A DNA stretch of 64,000 nt from Streptomyces sp. B1I3 (GCF_030816615.1 NZ_JAUSYD010000001.1:5974501-6038500), one strand, 5' to 3'. Shown: positions 51,894-61,219, numbered from the stretch's first letter. Numbers and translations are program-made. The notes: generated by a model not told the origin, from the sequence alone.

Positions 51894-54404
51894 TCATTCG
51901 CGGCGCAGCCGCGCCGAGGTGTAGCGGGTCGCCGCCACCGTCGTCGGATCCTCCGGCCACGGGTGCTTCGGGTACCGGCCGCGCAGTTCGGCCCGTACGG
52001 CCTTGTAGCCCTCCCGCCAGAACGACGCCAGGTCCGCCGTCACCGCCGCGGGGCGCCCGGCGGGGGACAGCAGGTGCACCAGGACGGGCACGCCGGCGAC
52101 CCGGGGCGTCTCCCGCAGTCCGAAGAGTTCCTGCAGTTTCACCGCGAGCACGGGCTGCTCACCGCCGTACTCCACCCGGATCCTGGAGCCGCTCGGCACC
52201 TCGAGGCGCTCCGGGGCGAGCTCGTCCAGCCGGGTGGCCTCACCCGTCGACCACGGCAGCAGCCGCCGCAGCGCCTGTCCGGCGTCGATCCGGGCCAGGT
52301 CCGCCCGGCGCCCGGCCCGCGACAGCTCCGGCTCCAGCCACTCCTCGGCACGAGCCGTCAGCGCGGCGTCCGACACGTCCGGCCACGGCGCCGCCAGGAC
52401 CCGGTGCAGGAACGCGAGCCGCAGCCGCAGCTGCTCGCTGTCCCGGGTCCACCGCAGCAGACCCGGCCCTTCGCGGCGCAGGCCCTCCAGCAGCGCCGCA
52501 CGCACCAGGTCCGGCGCCGGCCGCCGCAGCGCACGCGCCGACAGCTCGACCGCGCCCAGCCGCTCCACGGAACGCGCCACCACGTCACCGTCCACCCAGC
52601 GGACCTCCTCGCCCGAGAAGCCAAGGTGCCCGGCGGCCAGCCGTGCCGTGTCCTCGTCGATGACCGCCGCCAGCCGCACCCGGGCCGACGCGGAGTGCGC
52701 CGGACGGTCGGCGACCGCGACGGCCAGCCACGGGGCACTGCGCAGCCCCGAGCCGTCGCGGAGCTCGGCGCCCGTGCCCGACGCCATGAGGAAGGCCCCC
52801 TCGCCCCGGGCCCGCGCCACCCGCTCCGGGAACGCGAGGGCGGCGACCAGGCCGGCAGCCGTGTCGTCCGTACCGGCCCCTGAGCCGCCCCCGCCCGAGG
52901 CACCGTCGCCGGCGGACGAGAGTCTGCGCACCTCCTGCCGCCACCGCGCCGCGTAGGCGTCCCCGCCGCGCCGGGCCGTGCGCAGCGCGGCCGCGAGGTC
53001 GTCGCCGTAGGCCCGCGGCGGCTCCTCGCTCAGCAGCGCCACCACCTCCGCGGCGCGCCGCCCGCCCACCTCCTCGGCGCCGTCCAGCAGGGCGCGGGCC
53101 AGCCGGGGGTGCAGGCCCAGCCGGGACATCCGTACGCCCCGGCCGGTCACCCGCCCCGCGGCGTCCACCGCGCCGACCGCCGTCAGCACCTCCCGGGCGG
53201 CGGCCATGGCCCCGGCCGGCGGCGGATCGAGCAGCGCGAGTCCGGAGGCGTCCGGATCACCCCAGCACGCCGCCTGCAGCGCGAACGCCGTCAGGTCGGC
53301 CACCCGGATCTCCGGGGACGGGAAGCGGGCGAGCCGCCCGTCCTCGGCCTGCTCCCAGCAGCGGTACACGGTGCCCGGCGCCTCGCGCCCCGCCCGGCCC
53401 GCACGCTGGCGTCCCGCCGCCTGCGAGGCCCGTACGGTCGTCAGCGCGCTCAGCCCGCGTGCATGATCGGTCCGCGGCTCCCGGGCCAGCCCGGAGTCGA
53501 CGACGGTCCGCACCCCGGGCACGGTCAGGGACGACTCGGCCACGGAGGTGGCCAGGACGACCCGGCGCCCCTGGGAGGACCCGGCCAGCACCGCGTCCTG
53601 GACGGCCGCAGGAGCGCGCCCGTGGACCTGGAGCACCTCGGCCGCCACCCCCTCGAGCTGCCCGGCCACCCGGCCGATCTCGCCGACGCCCGGCAGGAAG
53701 CAGAGCACGTCACCGTCCCGCTCGGCGAGGGCCCGGCGCACCACCGCGGCCACGTGCGTCAGCAGGGCGGGGTCCACCCTCATCCCGTGCGGCGGCCGCA
53801 CCGGGACGGCCGGCGGGGCCCACACCACCTCGACCGGATGGGAGACGCCCGGCGCCTCGACGACGGGAGCGCCGCCCAGCAGCCGCGCCCAGCCCTCGGC
53901 GTCCGTGGTCGCCGACGCCGCGACGAGACGCAGGTCCGGCCTGAGCGCAGCCCGGACGTCGAGCAGGAACGCGGCGACCGTGTCCGCGTCCAGATGGCGT
54001 TCGTGGCACTCGTCGATGATCACCACGTCGACACCGGCGAGCTCCTGGTCACGCTGCAACCGCTGGAGCAGCACCCCGGTGGTCACGACCTCCACCACCG
54101 TCCCGCGCCCCACCACACGCTCGCCGCGCACCGTGAAGCCGACCCGGGCGCCGGGCTGCTCCCCCAGGAGCCACGCCATCCGGCGTGCCGCAGCCCGGGC
54201 CGCGATGCGCCGGGGCTCGGCGACGAGCACGCGGCGCACCGGCCGGCCGCCGGTCAGTCCGGCGAGCACCAGGGGCACGAGGGTCGTCTTGCCGGTGCCG
54301 GGCGGTGCGCAGAGCACCGCCACGCCCCGGTCGTCCAGTGCCTGCTCCAGGGCCGGGACAGCGGTGCGTACGGGCAACTGCTCGAGGGCGTCGGTGCGGA
54401 TCAC
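51894..54404 (-). CDS. hrpB: ATP-dependent helicase HrpB
   Basis: 836 residues, normal for HrpB, a DEAH/RHA-type helicase of unknown cellular role. Motif I is PPGTGKTT (33-40 region), motif II is DECHERHL (a DECH variant), motif III SATTD, and the second RecA domain has VVDSGLAREPRTD and QRAGRAGR. The C-terminal HrpB-specific domain (WSTGEATRLDELAPERLEVP) is present. Cytoplasmic. It is convergent with the transglycosylase gene; the methyltransferase gene ends 25 bases upstream and reads the same way, so both may be on one transcript. Confidence 0.92.
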   Translation of the reverse strand: MIRTDALEQLPVRTAVPALEQALDDRGVAVLCAPPGTGKTTLVPLVLAGLTGGRPVRRVLVAEPRRIAARAAARRMAWLLGEQPGARVGFTVRGERVVGRGTVVEVVTTGVLLQRLQRDQELAGVDVVIIDECHERHLDADTVAAFLLDVRAALRPDLRLVAASATTDAEGWARLLGGAPVVEAPGVSHPVEVVWAPPAVPVRPPHGMRVDPALLTHVAAVVRRALAERDGDVLCFLPGVGEIGRVAGQLEGVAAEVLQVHGRAPAAVQDAVLAGSSQGRRVVLATSVAESSLTVPGVRTVVDSGLAREPRTDHARGLSALTTVRASQAAGRQRAGRAGREAPGTVYRCWEQAEDGRLARFPSPEIRVADLTAFALQAACWGDPDASGLALLDPPPAGAMAAAREVLTAVGAVDAAGRVTGRGVRMSRLGLHPRLARALLDGAEEVGGRRAAEVVALLSEEPPRAYGDDLAAALRTARRGGDAYAARWRQEVRRLSSAGDGASGGGGSGAGTDDTAAGLVAALAFPERVARARGEGAFLMASGTGAELRDGSGLRSAPWLAVAVADRPAHSASARVRLAAVIDEDTARLAAGHLGFSGEEVRWVDGDVVARSVERLGAVELSARALRRPAPDLVRAALLEGLRREGPGLLRWTRDSEQLRLRLAFLHRVLAAPWPDVSDAALTARAEEWLEPELSRAGRRADLARIDAGQALRRLLPWSTGEATRLDELAPERLEVPSGSRIRVEYGGEQPVLAVKLQELFGLRETPRVAGVPVLVHLLSPAGRPAAVTADLASFWREGYKAVRAELRGRYPKHPWPEDPTTVAATRYTSARLRRE

Positions 54405-54429
54405 GCCCCCAGTCTCGTACGCCGCCGCT

Positions 54430-55254
54430 TCACCAGGTCCGGCGGTCCCGCTCGCAGACGAAGATCGCCGTCCCGGGGATGAGGTTGCCGCGCAGGGGGG
54501 ACCAGCCGCCCCATTCCTGGGTGTTCCAGGCCGGCCACTCCGGCTCCACCAGGTCGACCAGCCGGAAGCCGCCCGCCACCACGTCGCGCACCCGGTCGCC
54601 GAGCGTCCTGTGGTGCTCCACGTACACCGCGTCGCCCCGCTCGTCCTGCTCCACGTACGGGACGCGGTCGAAGTAGGAGGCGGCGACGGAGAGCCCCTGG
54701 GGGCCGGGCTCGTCGGGGAACGCCCAGCGGATCGGGTGGGTCACCGAGAAGACCCAGCGGCCCCCGGGGCGCAGCACCCGGTGCACCTCCCGGAAGACCT
54801 GTACCGGGTCGGCGACGAAGGGCACCGCGCCGTAGGCGGAACACGCCAGGTCGAAGGCGCCGTCGCGGAACGGGAGCCGTCCGGCGTCGGCCTCCACGAG
54901 GGGGACGCCCCCGCCGATCCGCAGCGCGTGCTGGAGCTGGCGGTGGGAGAGGTCCAGTGCCACGGGGCGGGCGCCCTGGGCGGCGAGCCAGCGCGAGCAC
55001 TGGGCCGCACCGGCGCCGATCTCCAGGACGTCCCGTCCCTCGAGTGCCGACGCGGGGCCCAGCAGGCCGGCCACGGCCTCGTCGAGGCCCTCGGGGCCCC
55101 ATACGAAGCGGTCGTCCCCGAGGAAGGCCCCGTGGTCGCTCTGGTACTCGTCGGCGTTCCGGTCCCACCAGCCGCGACTTGCCCGGCTGCTCTCCACCTC
55201 ACCGGCTTCCCGGCGGGTCGCTTCAGGTTCGGAGTCGTAGGTCTCTTGGCTCAT
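54430..55254 (-). CDS. Class I SAM-dependent methyltransferase
   Basis: 274 residues. The SAM-binding motif I is VLEIGAGAAQCSRWLA, followed by VALDLSHRQLQHAL (motif post-I) and FDLACSAYGAVPFV (motif II). The N-terminal 30 residues are charged. The C-terminal block (WPAWNTQEWGGWSPLRG) is conserved in an actinobacterial group of uncharacterised methyltransferases. The substrate is unknown. The ATG at 55254 is divergent from rpsA; it probably shares a transcript with hrpB. Confidence 0.85.
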   Translation of the reverse strand: MSQETYDSEPEATRREAGEVESSRASRGWWDRNADEYQSDHGAFLGDDRFVWGPEGLDEAVAGLLGPASALEGRDVLEIGAGAAQCSRWLAAQGARPVALDLSHRQLQHALRIGGGVPLVEADAGRLPFRDGAFDLACSAYGAVPFVADPVQVFREVHRVLRPGGRWVFSVTHPIRWAFPDEPGPQGLSVAASYFDRVPYVEQDERGDAVYVEHHRTLGDRVRDVVAGGFRLVDLVEPEWPAWNTQEWGGWSPLRGNLIPGTAIFVCERDRRTW

Positions 55255-55652
55255 CGTGCCCGTCGTTGTAGTTTGCCTTCACCCGCCGCGTGCGCTGCCC
55301 TCCCGGGGCGTACCGGTCAGTACGTCCGCGTGCGCGCCACTCGTCCGGCTGAGGCCGATGTGGCGTCGGTGAACGTGAGTTGTGCCGGGATCGGGGCGTT
55401 GTGCCCCGGGTGTGCGCCTTCGCGCATTGACCCTGTCCGGCTGCCCCCGTATGCTACAAGTTGCGCTGCGAGCCTGCGCGCCTCAGACCTAGCAGGCCGC
55501 GCTCGCGTCTGTTGCATGTCCCCTCGGTTGTCGAGGTGCCTCCCGATCCCGGGGCAGGTGCTTTCCAGGCTGTCCGGCGTCTGCAGAGGCGATACGGGCT
55601 TTCGGCGTAGCAGTACCTACGACTCACTGTCCGTACCGGAGCCCTTTCCCAC
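55255..55652 (+). other. rpsA upstream region and leader
   Basis: 398 bases without a gene. It contains the rpsA promoter (55427-55455) and about 190 bases of leader able to form GCCTGC/GCAGGC-type stems near 55474-55495. Such a leader could support S1 autoregulation (inference). No strong ribosome-binding site precedes the ATG. Confidence 0.5.
55427..55455 (+). promoter_or_regulatory. rpsA promoter
   Basis: TTGACC (55427-55432), 17 bases, TATGCT (55450-55455): one of the best vegetative promoters in the window. The expected start is near 55462, leaving a leader of about 190 bases. Confidence 0.7.
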
Positions 55653-57164
55653 ATGACGAGCAGCACCGAGACCACCGCCACCACTCCGCAGGTTGCGGTC
55701 AACGACATCGGCGACGCGGACGCGTTCCTCGCGGCGATCGACGAGACGATCAAGTACTTCAACGACGGCGACATCGTTGACGGTGTCATCGTCAAGGTTG
55801 ACCGGGACGAGGTTCTCCTCGACATCGGTTACAAGACCGAAGGCGTCATCCCGAGCCGCGAGCTCTCGATCAAGCACGACGTCGACCCGAACGAGGTCGT
55901 CAAGGTCGGCGACGAGATCGAGGCCCTGGTTCTCCAGAAGGAGGACAAGGAAGGCCGCCTGATCCTCTCGAAGAAGCGCGCTCAGTACGAGCGTGCCTGG
56001 GGCACCATCGAGAAGATCAAGGAAGAAGACGGCATCGTCACCGGTACCGTCATCGAGGTCGTCAAGGGTGGTCTCATCCTCGACATCGGCCTCCGTGGCT
56101 TCCTCCCGGCGTCGCTCGTCGAGATGCGTCGTGTCCGCGACCTCCAGCCCTACGTGGGCAAGGAGCTCGAGGCCAAGATCATCGAGCTGGACAAGAACCG
56201 CAACAACGTGGTCCTGTCCCGCCGTGCCTGGCTCGAGCAGACCCAGTCCGAGGTGCGCCAGACGTTCCTCACCACCCTGCAGAAGGGTCAGGTCCGCTCC
56301 GGCGTCGTCTCCTCGATCGTCAACTTCGGTGCCTTCGTGGACCTGGGTGGCGTCGACGGTCTCGTGCACGTCTCCGAGCTCTCCTGGAAGCACATCGACC
56401 ACCCCTCCGAGGTTGTCGAGGTCGGCCAGGAAGTCACCGTCGAGGTCCTCGACGTCGACATGGACCGCGAGCGCGTCTCGCTGTCGCTCAAGGCGACGCA
56501 GGAAGACCCGTGGCAGCAGTTCGCCCGTACGCACCAGATCGGGCAGGTCGTTCCCGGTAAGGTCACCAAGCTCGTTCCGTTCGGTGCGTTCGTGCGCGTC
56601 GACGAGGGCATCGAGGGTCTGGTCCACATCTCCGAGCTGGCCGAGCGCCACGTGGAGATCCCGGAGCAGGTCGTCCAGGTCAACGACGAGATCTTCGTCA
56701 AGGTCATCGACATCGACCTCGAGCGCCGTCGCATCAGCCTCTCGCTGAAGCAGGCCAACGAGGCCTTCGGTGGCGACCCGGCCTCGGTCGAGTTCGACCC
56801 GACGCTGTACGGCATGGCCGCGTCGTACGACGACCAGGGCAACTACATCTACCCCGAGGGCTTCGACCCCGAGACCAACGACTGGCTCGAGGGCTTCGAG
56901 GCGCAGCGCGAGGTCTGGGAGACCCAGTACGCCGAGGCGCAGCAGCGCTTCGAGCAGCACCAGGCCCAGGTCATCAAGTCCCGCGAGGCCGACGAGGCTG
57001 CCGCTGCCGAGGGCGCTGCCGCCCCGGCGGGCGCTGCCCCGGCTGCCTCCGGTGGCAGCGGTGGCGGTTCCTACTCCTCGGAGTCGGCGGACAACTCCGG
57101 CGCCCTGGCGTCGGACGAGGCACTGGCCGCCCTGCGCGAGAAGCTGGCCGGCGGCCAGAGCTGA
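55653..57164 (+). CDS. rpsA: 30S ribosomal protein S1
   Basis: 503 residues with four S1 RNA-binding domains (about 38-107, 123-190, 208-280 and 295-365), the actinobacterial arrangement rather than the six of E. coli. The third and fourth have the typical NFGAFVDLGGVDGLVHVSEL and PFGAFVRVDEGIEGLVHISEL strands. The C-terminus is an acidic, then Ala/Gly/Ser-rich tail. It brings mRNA to the ribosome. Less extreme codon bias toward single codons and a strong promoter fit a highly expressed gene. A terminator follows at 57213. Confidence 0.97.
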   Translation: MTSSTETTATTPQVAVNDIGDADAFLAAIDETIKYFNDGDIVDGVIVKVDRDEVLLDIGYKTEGVIPSRELSIKHDVDPNEVVKVGDEIEALVLQKEDKEGRLILSKKRAQYERAWGTIEKIKEEDGIVTGTVIEVVKGGLILDIGLRGFLPASLVEMRRVRDLQPYVGKELEAKIIELDKNRNNVVLSRRAWLEQTQSEVRQTFLTTLQKGQVRSGVVSSIVNFGAFVDLGGVDGLVHVSELSWKHIDHPSEVVEVGQEVTVEVLDVDMDRERVSLSLKATQEDPWQQFARTHQIGQVVPGKVTKLVPFGAFVRVDEGIEGLVHISELAERHVEIPEQVVQVNDEIFVKVIDIDLERRRISLSLKQANEAFGGDPASVEFDPTLYGMAASYDDQGNYIYPEGFDPETNDWLEGFEAQREVWETQYAEAQQRFEQHQAQVIKSREADEAAAAEGAAAPAGAAPAASGGSGGGSYSSESADNSGALASDEALAALREKLAGGQS

Positions 57165-57212
57165 CGCTCTGATCCCGGTCGCTCATCGGCTGCGGTAGCT
57201 GGAGAGCTGTGA

Positions 57213-57246
57213 GTGAGGCCCGCTCCCTTCGGGGGGCGGGCCTCAC
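57213..57246. terminator. Hairpin after rpsA
   Basis: GTGAGGCCCGC (57213-57223) pairs with GCGGGCCTCAC (57236-57246); the loop contains CCC-TTC-GGG and extends the stem. It lies between convergent genes. Confidence 0.8.
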
Positions 57247-57270
57247 CCGTGTCCGGACGCGGTGCGGTGC

Positions 57271-58233
57271 TCAGGGCGTCACGGCGATGTTCGTCAGCCC
57301 CTTGCCGCCGGTGACGGTGTTGCTGCCGTACACGGTGGTGCGGCAGTCGGTGGTCTGGTTGGTGACCTTGACGGCGAGCCGGGTGGGGCCCGTGGCGCCC
57401 GTCAGGTCCGAGGCGTTGTTGCGGAAGACCGTGCCGCATCCCCAGCCGCTCTGCTGGGTGTGCGTCTCGTAGCCGTTGTCGGTCGTGCGGACGCCCTTGT
57501 TGTCCTCGACCAGGACGCCGTTGCCCTTCACGTCGACCCAGGAGTCGTCGTAGTTGGCGCCGGTCAGGCCGTCGCCGTCGAACGTGTTGCCGATGATCTT
57601 CGCTCCGGTCGTGCCTTCCTTGATGTCGACGTTCTCGCCGCCGACCCCGGGGCCGATGATGTTGTTCAGGATCTGGACGCCGTCGCTCCGGTCGGTGAGG
57701 TCCCCGGCGGTCCCCACGTACACGCCCTCACCCATGCCGCGTCCGTCGTGCCCCGTGTCGTGGATGCGGGAGTTCCTGATCACGCCGTTCCTACTGGACT
57801 TGCGGAAGTGGACGCCCTCCATGTCGAGGTCGTGCACGGTCACCGAGTCGATGACGACGCCGTCGGCGGCGTCGGCCATGATGCCCTTCTGGCCGCCGGT
57901 GACGGTGATGCCGTGGACGGTCCAGTAGGAGGCACCGTTGAGGTGCAGACCGTAGCCACCACCGGCCGTGAGGACGGCCCTGCCCGATCCGGTGAGCGTG
58001 ATCCGGGCGGCGGGGGTGGCCGGGGTGGTCGCCTTGAAATTCCCGGTGTAGGTGCCGTCGGCGAGCCGGATCGTGTCACCGGGGGCCGCCGCCGCGAGCG
58101 CCGCCTTGAGCTGGGCCGCCGTGGCCACATCGACGACCGTCGCGGCCTGTGCGCCGCCGGCCGAGGCGAGGGTCAGACCGCCGACGGCGCACGTCGCGGC
58201 CAGCAGGGCGGGAACGAGTGTGCGGGTGCGCAT
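57271..58233 (-). CDS. Secreted right-handed beta-helix protein
   Basis: 320 residues. A signal peptide (basic start, LVPALLAATCAVGGLTLASAGGAQA) is followed by the repeated strands of a parallel beta-helix (GDTIRLADGTYTGNF, GYGLHLNGASYWTVHGITVTGG, KGIMADAADGVVIDSVTVHD, GVIRNSRIHDTG), as in pectate-lyase-like and chondroitinase-B-like enzymes. Two cysteines near the C-terminus may form a disulphide. It is probably a secreted polysaccharide lyase or binding protein; no catalytic residue can be fixed. ATG 58233 has GGGAAGG upstream; ATG 58269 would add twelve residues before the signal. Confidence 0.85.
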   Translation of the reverse strand: MRTRTLVPALLAATCAVGGLTLASAGGAQAATVVDVATAAQLKAALAAAAPGDTIRLADGTYTGNFKATTPATPAARITLTGSGRAVLTAGGGYGLHLNGASYWTVHGITVTGGQKGIMADAADGVVIDSVTVHDLDMEGVHFRKSSRNGVIRNSRIHDTGHDGRGMGEGVYVGTAGDLTDRSDGVQILNNIIGPGVGGENVDIKEGTTGAKIIGNTFDGDGLTGANYDDSWVDVKGNGVLVEDNKGVRTTDNGYETHTQQSGWGCGTVFRNNASDLTGATGPTRLAVKVTNQTTDCRTTVYGSNTVTGGKGLTNIAVTP

Positions 58234-58731
58234 GGGAGTGCCTTCCCGTCGTAGGGTGCGGTGGTTCATACCTGAACGGGGGCGAGAACCAGCGTCCGCT
58301 GCCCCGGTGACCGTAAGGAGAGGGCGTGGGCATGTCAAGGTCTGGACCAATGCGCAGGCCTTGCGTCCCGGGTGAAACCCGCGAGGCGGACGGGCAACTG
58401 ACGGGCCGTGACACGCGCGCGTCGTGAACAGGGCGTGCCCGCCGGGATGTTCACCGGCACCGGCACCGGAGCGCGGAGACGGGCACCGGTACCGGAGCGC
58501 GGAGGTGGGCGCGGGCCTGTCCCGGGCCCGCTGCCCGTCCTGCGTCCTGCGGACGGCGGCGAGTGGACCCCCGTCGGCCACGGCAACTGCGGCTCCCGGG
58601 CCGACGCGTACGCTTCCCCCTCGCCCCGCCGTACACCCGCCTCCTCGCGCGAGGAGTGAAAGCTGCGCGGCCGGGAATGCCATGGCCGTGCGGGGTGTTC
58701 TTGTCCAGGAACACGAGGAGGAGCGGTAACC
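58234..58731. other. 498-base region between divergent beta-helix and PAC2 genes
   Basis: No gene is supported. It holds the direct repeat at 58456-58504 and GAGGAGGAG before the PAC2 GTG at 58732. I see no clear promoter; frames through it are Arg/Pro/Gly-rich shadows of GC bias. Confidence 0.4.
58456..58504 (+). repeat. Direct repeat of 23 bases, two copies
   Basis: 58456-58478 and 58482-58504 differ at one position (C/T) and are offset by 26 bases; each ends in ACCGGAGCGCGGAG. Noncoding; could be a binding array or slippage product. Confidence 0.7.
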
Positions 58732-59670
58732 GTGCCTGATCCGCAGAGTTTGTACGAATGGGAGCCGAAGGGCCTGGCCGTCGTCGACATGGCGCTCGCC
58801 CAGGAGTCGGCCGGCCTGGTCATGCTCTACCACTTCGACGGGTACATCGACGCGGGCGAGACCGGCGAGCAGATCGTCGACGGCCTGCTCGAGACGCTGC
58901 CGCACCAGATCGTGGCCCGCTTCGACCACGACCGGCTCGTGGACTACCGCGCGCGCCGCCCGCTTCTGACCTTCCGGCGCGACCGCTGGACGGCGTTCGA
59001 GGCTCCGACGCTGGACGTCCGCGTGGTGCAGGACGCCACCGGAACGCCCTTCCTGCTGCTGTCGGGGCCCGAGCCCGACGTCGAGTGGGAGCGGTTCGCC
59101 GCCGCCGTCGAGCAGATCGTCGAGCGGCTCGGCGTCCGCCTCGCGGTCAACTTCCACGGCATCCCGATGGGCGTCCCGCACACCCGCCCCGTCGGCATCA
59201 CCCCGCACGGCAACCGCACCGATCTCACGCCCGGGCACCGCAGTCCGTTCGACGAGGCGCAGGTTCCCGGCTCCGCCGAGGCACTCGTCGAGTACCGGCT
59301 GATGGAGTCGGGCCACGACGTCCTCGGCGTCGCTGCCCACGTGCCGCACTACGTCGCCCGGTCCGCCTACCCGGACGCGGCGCTCACCGCGCTGGAGACG
59401 ATCACGGCGGCGACCGGACTGGTCCTGCCGACGGTGGCGCACACGCTGCGCACGGAGGCCCACCGGACCCAGACCGAGATCGACCGGCAGGTCGGCCAGG
59501 GCGACGAGGAGCTCGTCGCCCTCGTCGAAGGGCTCGAGCACCAGTACGACGCCGTCGCGGGGTCCGAGACCCGGGGCAACCTGGTCGCGGAGCCCGCCGA
59601 CCTCCCGTCGGCGGACGAGATCGGCCTCGAGTTCGAGCGCTTCCTCGCCGAACGTGAGGGCGACTCCTGA
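58732..59670 (+). CDS. PAC2 family protein
   Basis: 312 residues of the PAC2 (proteasome assembly chaperone 2-like) family. The blocks LVMLYHFDGYIDAGETGEQIVDGLL, FRRDRWTAFEAPTLDV, and AVNFHGIPMGVPHTRPVGITPHG are typical of the actinobacterial group. Its role in Streptomyces is not established, although these bacteria do have 20S proteasomes. Cytoplasmic. The GTG at 58732 follows GAGGAGGAG. It reads toward coaE, 55 bases away, which has its own -10. Confidence 0.88.
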   Translation: MPDPQSLYEWEPKGLAVVDMALAQESAGLVMLYHFDGYIDAGETGEQIVDGLLETLPHQIVARFDHDRLVDYRARRPLLTFRRDRWTAFEAPTLDVRVVQDATGTPFLLLSGPEPDVEWERFAAAVEQIVERLGVRLAVNFHGIPMGVPHTRPVGITPHGNRTDLTPGHRSPFDEAQVPGSAEALVEYRLMESGHDVLGVAAHVPHYVARSAYPDAALTALETITAATGLVLPTVAHTLRTEAHRTQTEIDRQVGQGDEELVALVEGLEHQYDAVAGSETRGNLVAEPADLPSADEIGLEFERFLAEREGDS

Positions 59671-59713
59671 GCGGTCGCGAACGGTCACGGACAGGTGGCC
59701 ACCGGTCGGCCGA

Positions 59714-59719
59714 TAGGCT
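59714..59719 (+). promoter_or_regulatory. -10 element TAGGCT of coaE (leaderless)
   Basis: TAGGCT ends six bases before the ATG at 59726, the same arrangement as at pyk, and no ribosome-binding site is present. Leaderless transcription is likely. Confidence 0.5.
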
Positions 59720-59725
59720 CGGCGC

Positions 59726-60331
59726 ATGCTGAAAGTGGGCCTGACCGGCGGGATCGGCGCCGGCAAGAGCGAAGTGTCACGGCTGCTGGCGAGCTACGGA
59801 GCCGTACTGATCGACGCCGACAGGATCGCGCGCGAGGTCGTCGAGCCCGGTACCCCCGGGCTCGCGTCCGTCGTCGAGACCTTCGGACCTGGTGTGCTCA
59901 CGCCCGACGGCACCCTGGACCGGCCGGCGCTGGGCGCGATCGTCTTCGCCGATCCCGGCCGTCTGGCCGCGCTCAACGCCATCGTCCACCCGCTCGTCGG
60001 CGCCCGCTCCGCCGAACGGGAGCGGGCCGCCGGCCCCGACGCGGTCGTCGTCCACGACGTACCCCTGCTCACCGAGAACGGCCTCGCCCCGCTCTACGAC
60101 CTGGTGGTCGTGGTGGACGCCGCCCCCGGAACCCAGCTCGACCGGCTCGTACGGCTGCGCGGCATGACGGACGCGGACGCCCGCGCGAGGATGGCGGCGC
60201 AGGCCACGCGTGAGGAGCGGCTGGCCGTCGCCGACCTGGTCGTCGACAACGACGGACCGCTTGAGGATTTGGAACCGCAGGTGCGCCGGGTGTGGTCGGA
60301 GCTGACCGAGCGTGCCGCCGCCACCCACTGA
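59726..60331 (+). CDS. coaE: Dephospho-CoA kinase
   Basis: 201 residues, which phosphorylates dephospho-CoA in the last step of CoA synthesis. The P-loop is GGIGAGKS (8-15); IDADRIAREVVEPG, HPLV and VHDVPLLTENGL are the family's nucleotide and CoA-binding segments. Length is that of the core enzyme without the extra GrpB-like domain seen in mycobacteria. The N-terminus begins directly at the P-loop strand (MLKVGLTGG), supporting the ATG at 59726. Confidence 0.96.
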   Translation: MLKVGLTGGIGAGKSEVSRLLASYGAVLIDADRIAREVVEPGTPGLASVVETFGPGVLTPDGTLDRPALGAIVFADPGRLAALNAIVHPLVGARSAERERAAGPDAVVVHDVPLLTENGLAPLYDLVVVVDAAPGTQLDRLVRLRGMTDADARARMAAQATREERLAVADLVVDNDGPLEDLEPQVRRVWSELTERAAATH

Positions 60332-60397
60332 AGCGGGATCCGCCCGGAATACCGGTAGCCCGCGGGATGTTGAGGAGCGGCAGGCCAGGGGAAGGAT

Positions 60398-60787
60398 GTG
60401 ACCGTGCCCGAGAACAACCCGGAAACCCATGTCATCGATTTCCGTGCGGCGGAGCAACTGCTCGCCGCACGGGATCCGCGGGGCGCGGTCAAGTTGCTCG
60501 ACTCGGTGATAGCCGCCCACCCGGAGAACACCGCGGCCCGTCTGCTGCGTGCCCGGGCGTTCTTCGCCGCAGCCCAACTGCGCCCGGCGGAGCTCGAATT
60601 CGAGCTGGTCCTGGAGCGGGAGCCCGACAACGCCTTCGCGCACTTCGCCCTGGCCCGCACCTTCCAGCGCGCCGGCCGGCCCGAACAGGCGACCCGGCAC
60701 TTCCGGCTGGCCGCCGCCCTTGACCCGAAGCCGGAGTATCTGCAGGCCGCCCGCTTCGACGACCGCCCCGGCGGCGACCGCTCCTGA
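60398..60787 (+). CDS. TPR (tetratricopeptide) protein
   Basis: 129 residues. About three tetratricopeptide-like helix pairs are visible (AAEQLLAARDPRGAVKLLDSVI, ENTAARLLRARAFFAAAQLRPA, NAFAHFALARTFQRAGRPEQAT), a protein-binding scaffold. Cytoplasmic, no catalytic motif. GAAGGA precedes GTG 60398; an ATG two bases earlier leads straight to a stop. It lies 66 bases after coaE in the same direction and may be cotranscribed. Partner unknown. Confidence 0.85.
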   Translation: MTVPENNPETHVIDFRAAEQLLAARDPRGAVKLLDSVIAAHPENTAARLLRARAFFAAAQLRPAELEFELVLEREPDNAFAHFALARTFQRAGRPEQATRHFRLAAALDPKPEYLQAARFDDRPGGDRS

Positions 60788-60858
60788 CGGCCCCGGCTCA
60801 GGCCACCTGCCGCCCACCCGTGGGGGTCTTACAGCGGTCCTGCGGGTGGAGGCGGGTC

Positions 60859-61143
60859 CTACGGCTTCCGGTCGTCCCGGGAGGCCTCGTCGGGTTCGTA
60901 CGGAGGGATGTCCCGGCCCGGCTGGTAGTGCGGGCCCTGGCGGATGTGGCGGACGACGAGACAGCAGTCCGTGAGCGCGACCAGCAGCAGTACTCCGCAG
61001 GCGGTCGCCCAGCCGACGCGTCCGGCCACCAGGAATGCGGCCAGACCGAACGCCGCCCAGGCCATCCCCCATACACTCAGCCAGAGCCGCATCCGCAGGG
61101 GGCTGCGCGCAGTGGCCGGTTCACTTCCGGTACGCATCGGCAT
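60859..61143 (-). CDS. DUF6343-like small membrane protein
   Basis: 94 residues. The N-terminus RTGSEPATARSPLRMRLWLS and two membrane helices (VWGMAWAAFGLAAFLVAG and ATACGVLLLVALTDCCLVV) match a small Streptomyces membrane family I know as DUF6343; the tail is charged. Function unknown. GGAGGAGAGAGG upstream of the ATG at 61143 sets the start (a second ATG two codons on is possible). It is divergent from the ARH gene at 61220. Confidence 0.7.
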   Translation of the reverse strand: MPMRTGSEPATARSPLRMRLWLSVWGMAWAAFGLAAFLVAGRVGWATACGVLLLVALTDCCLVVRHIRQGPHYQPGRDIPPYEPDEASRDDRKP

Positions 61144-61219
61144 CGCCTCTCTCCTCCCAGGATGACCCCGCGGAGCGGTGTGCGGAAGCCGAGGCCGGAC
61201 GGAAGACGGGGAGCGTGCC

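Noticed and set aside
60788..60858. Terminator between the TPR and DUF6343-like genes
   Set aside because: Only short, imperfect CCACCC/GGGTGG symmetry is present, weaker than other terminators in this window.
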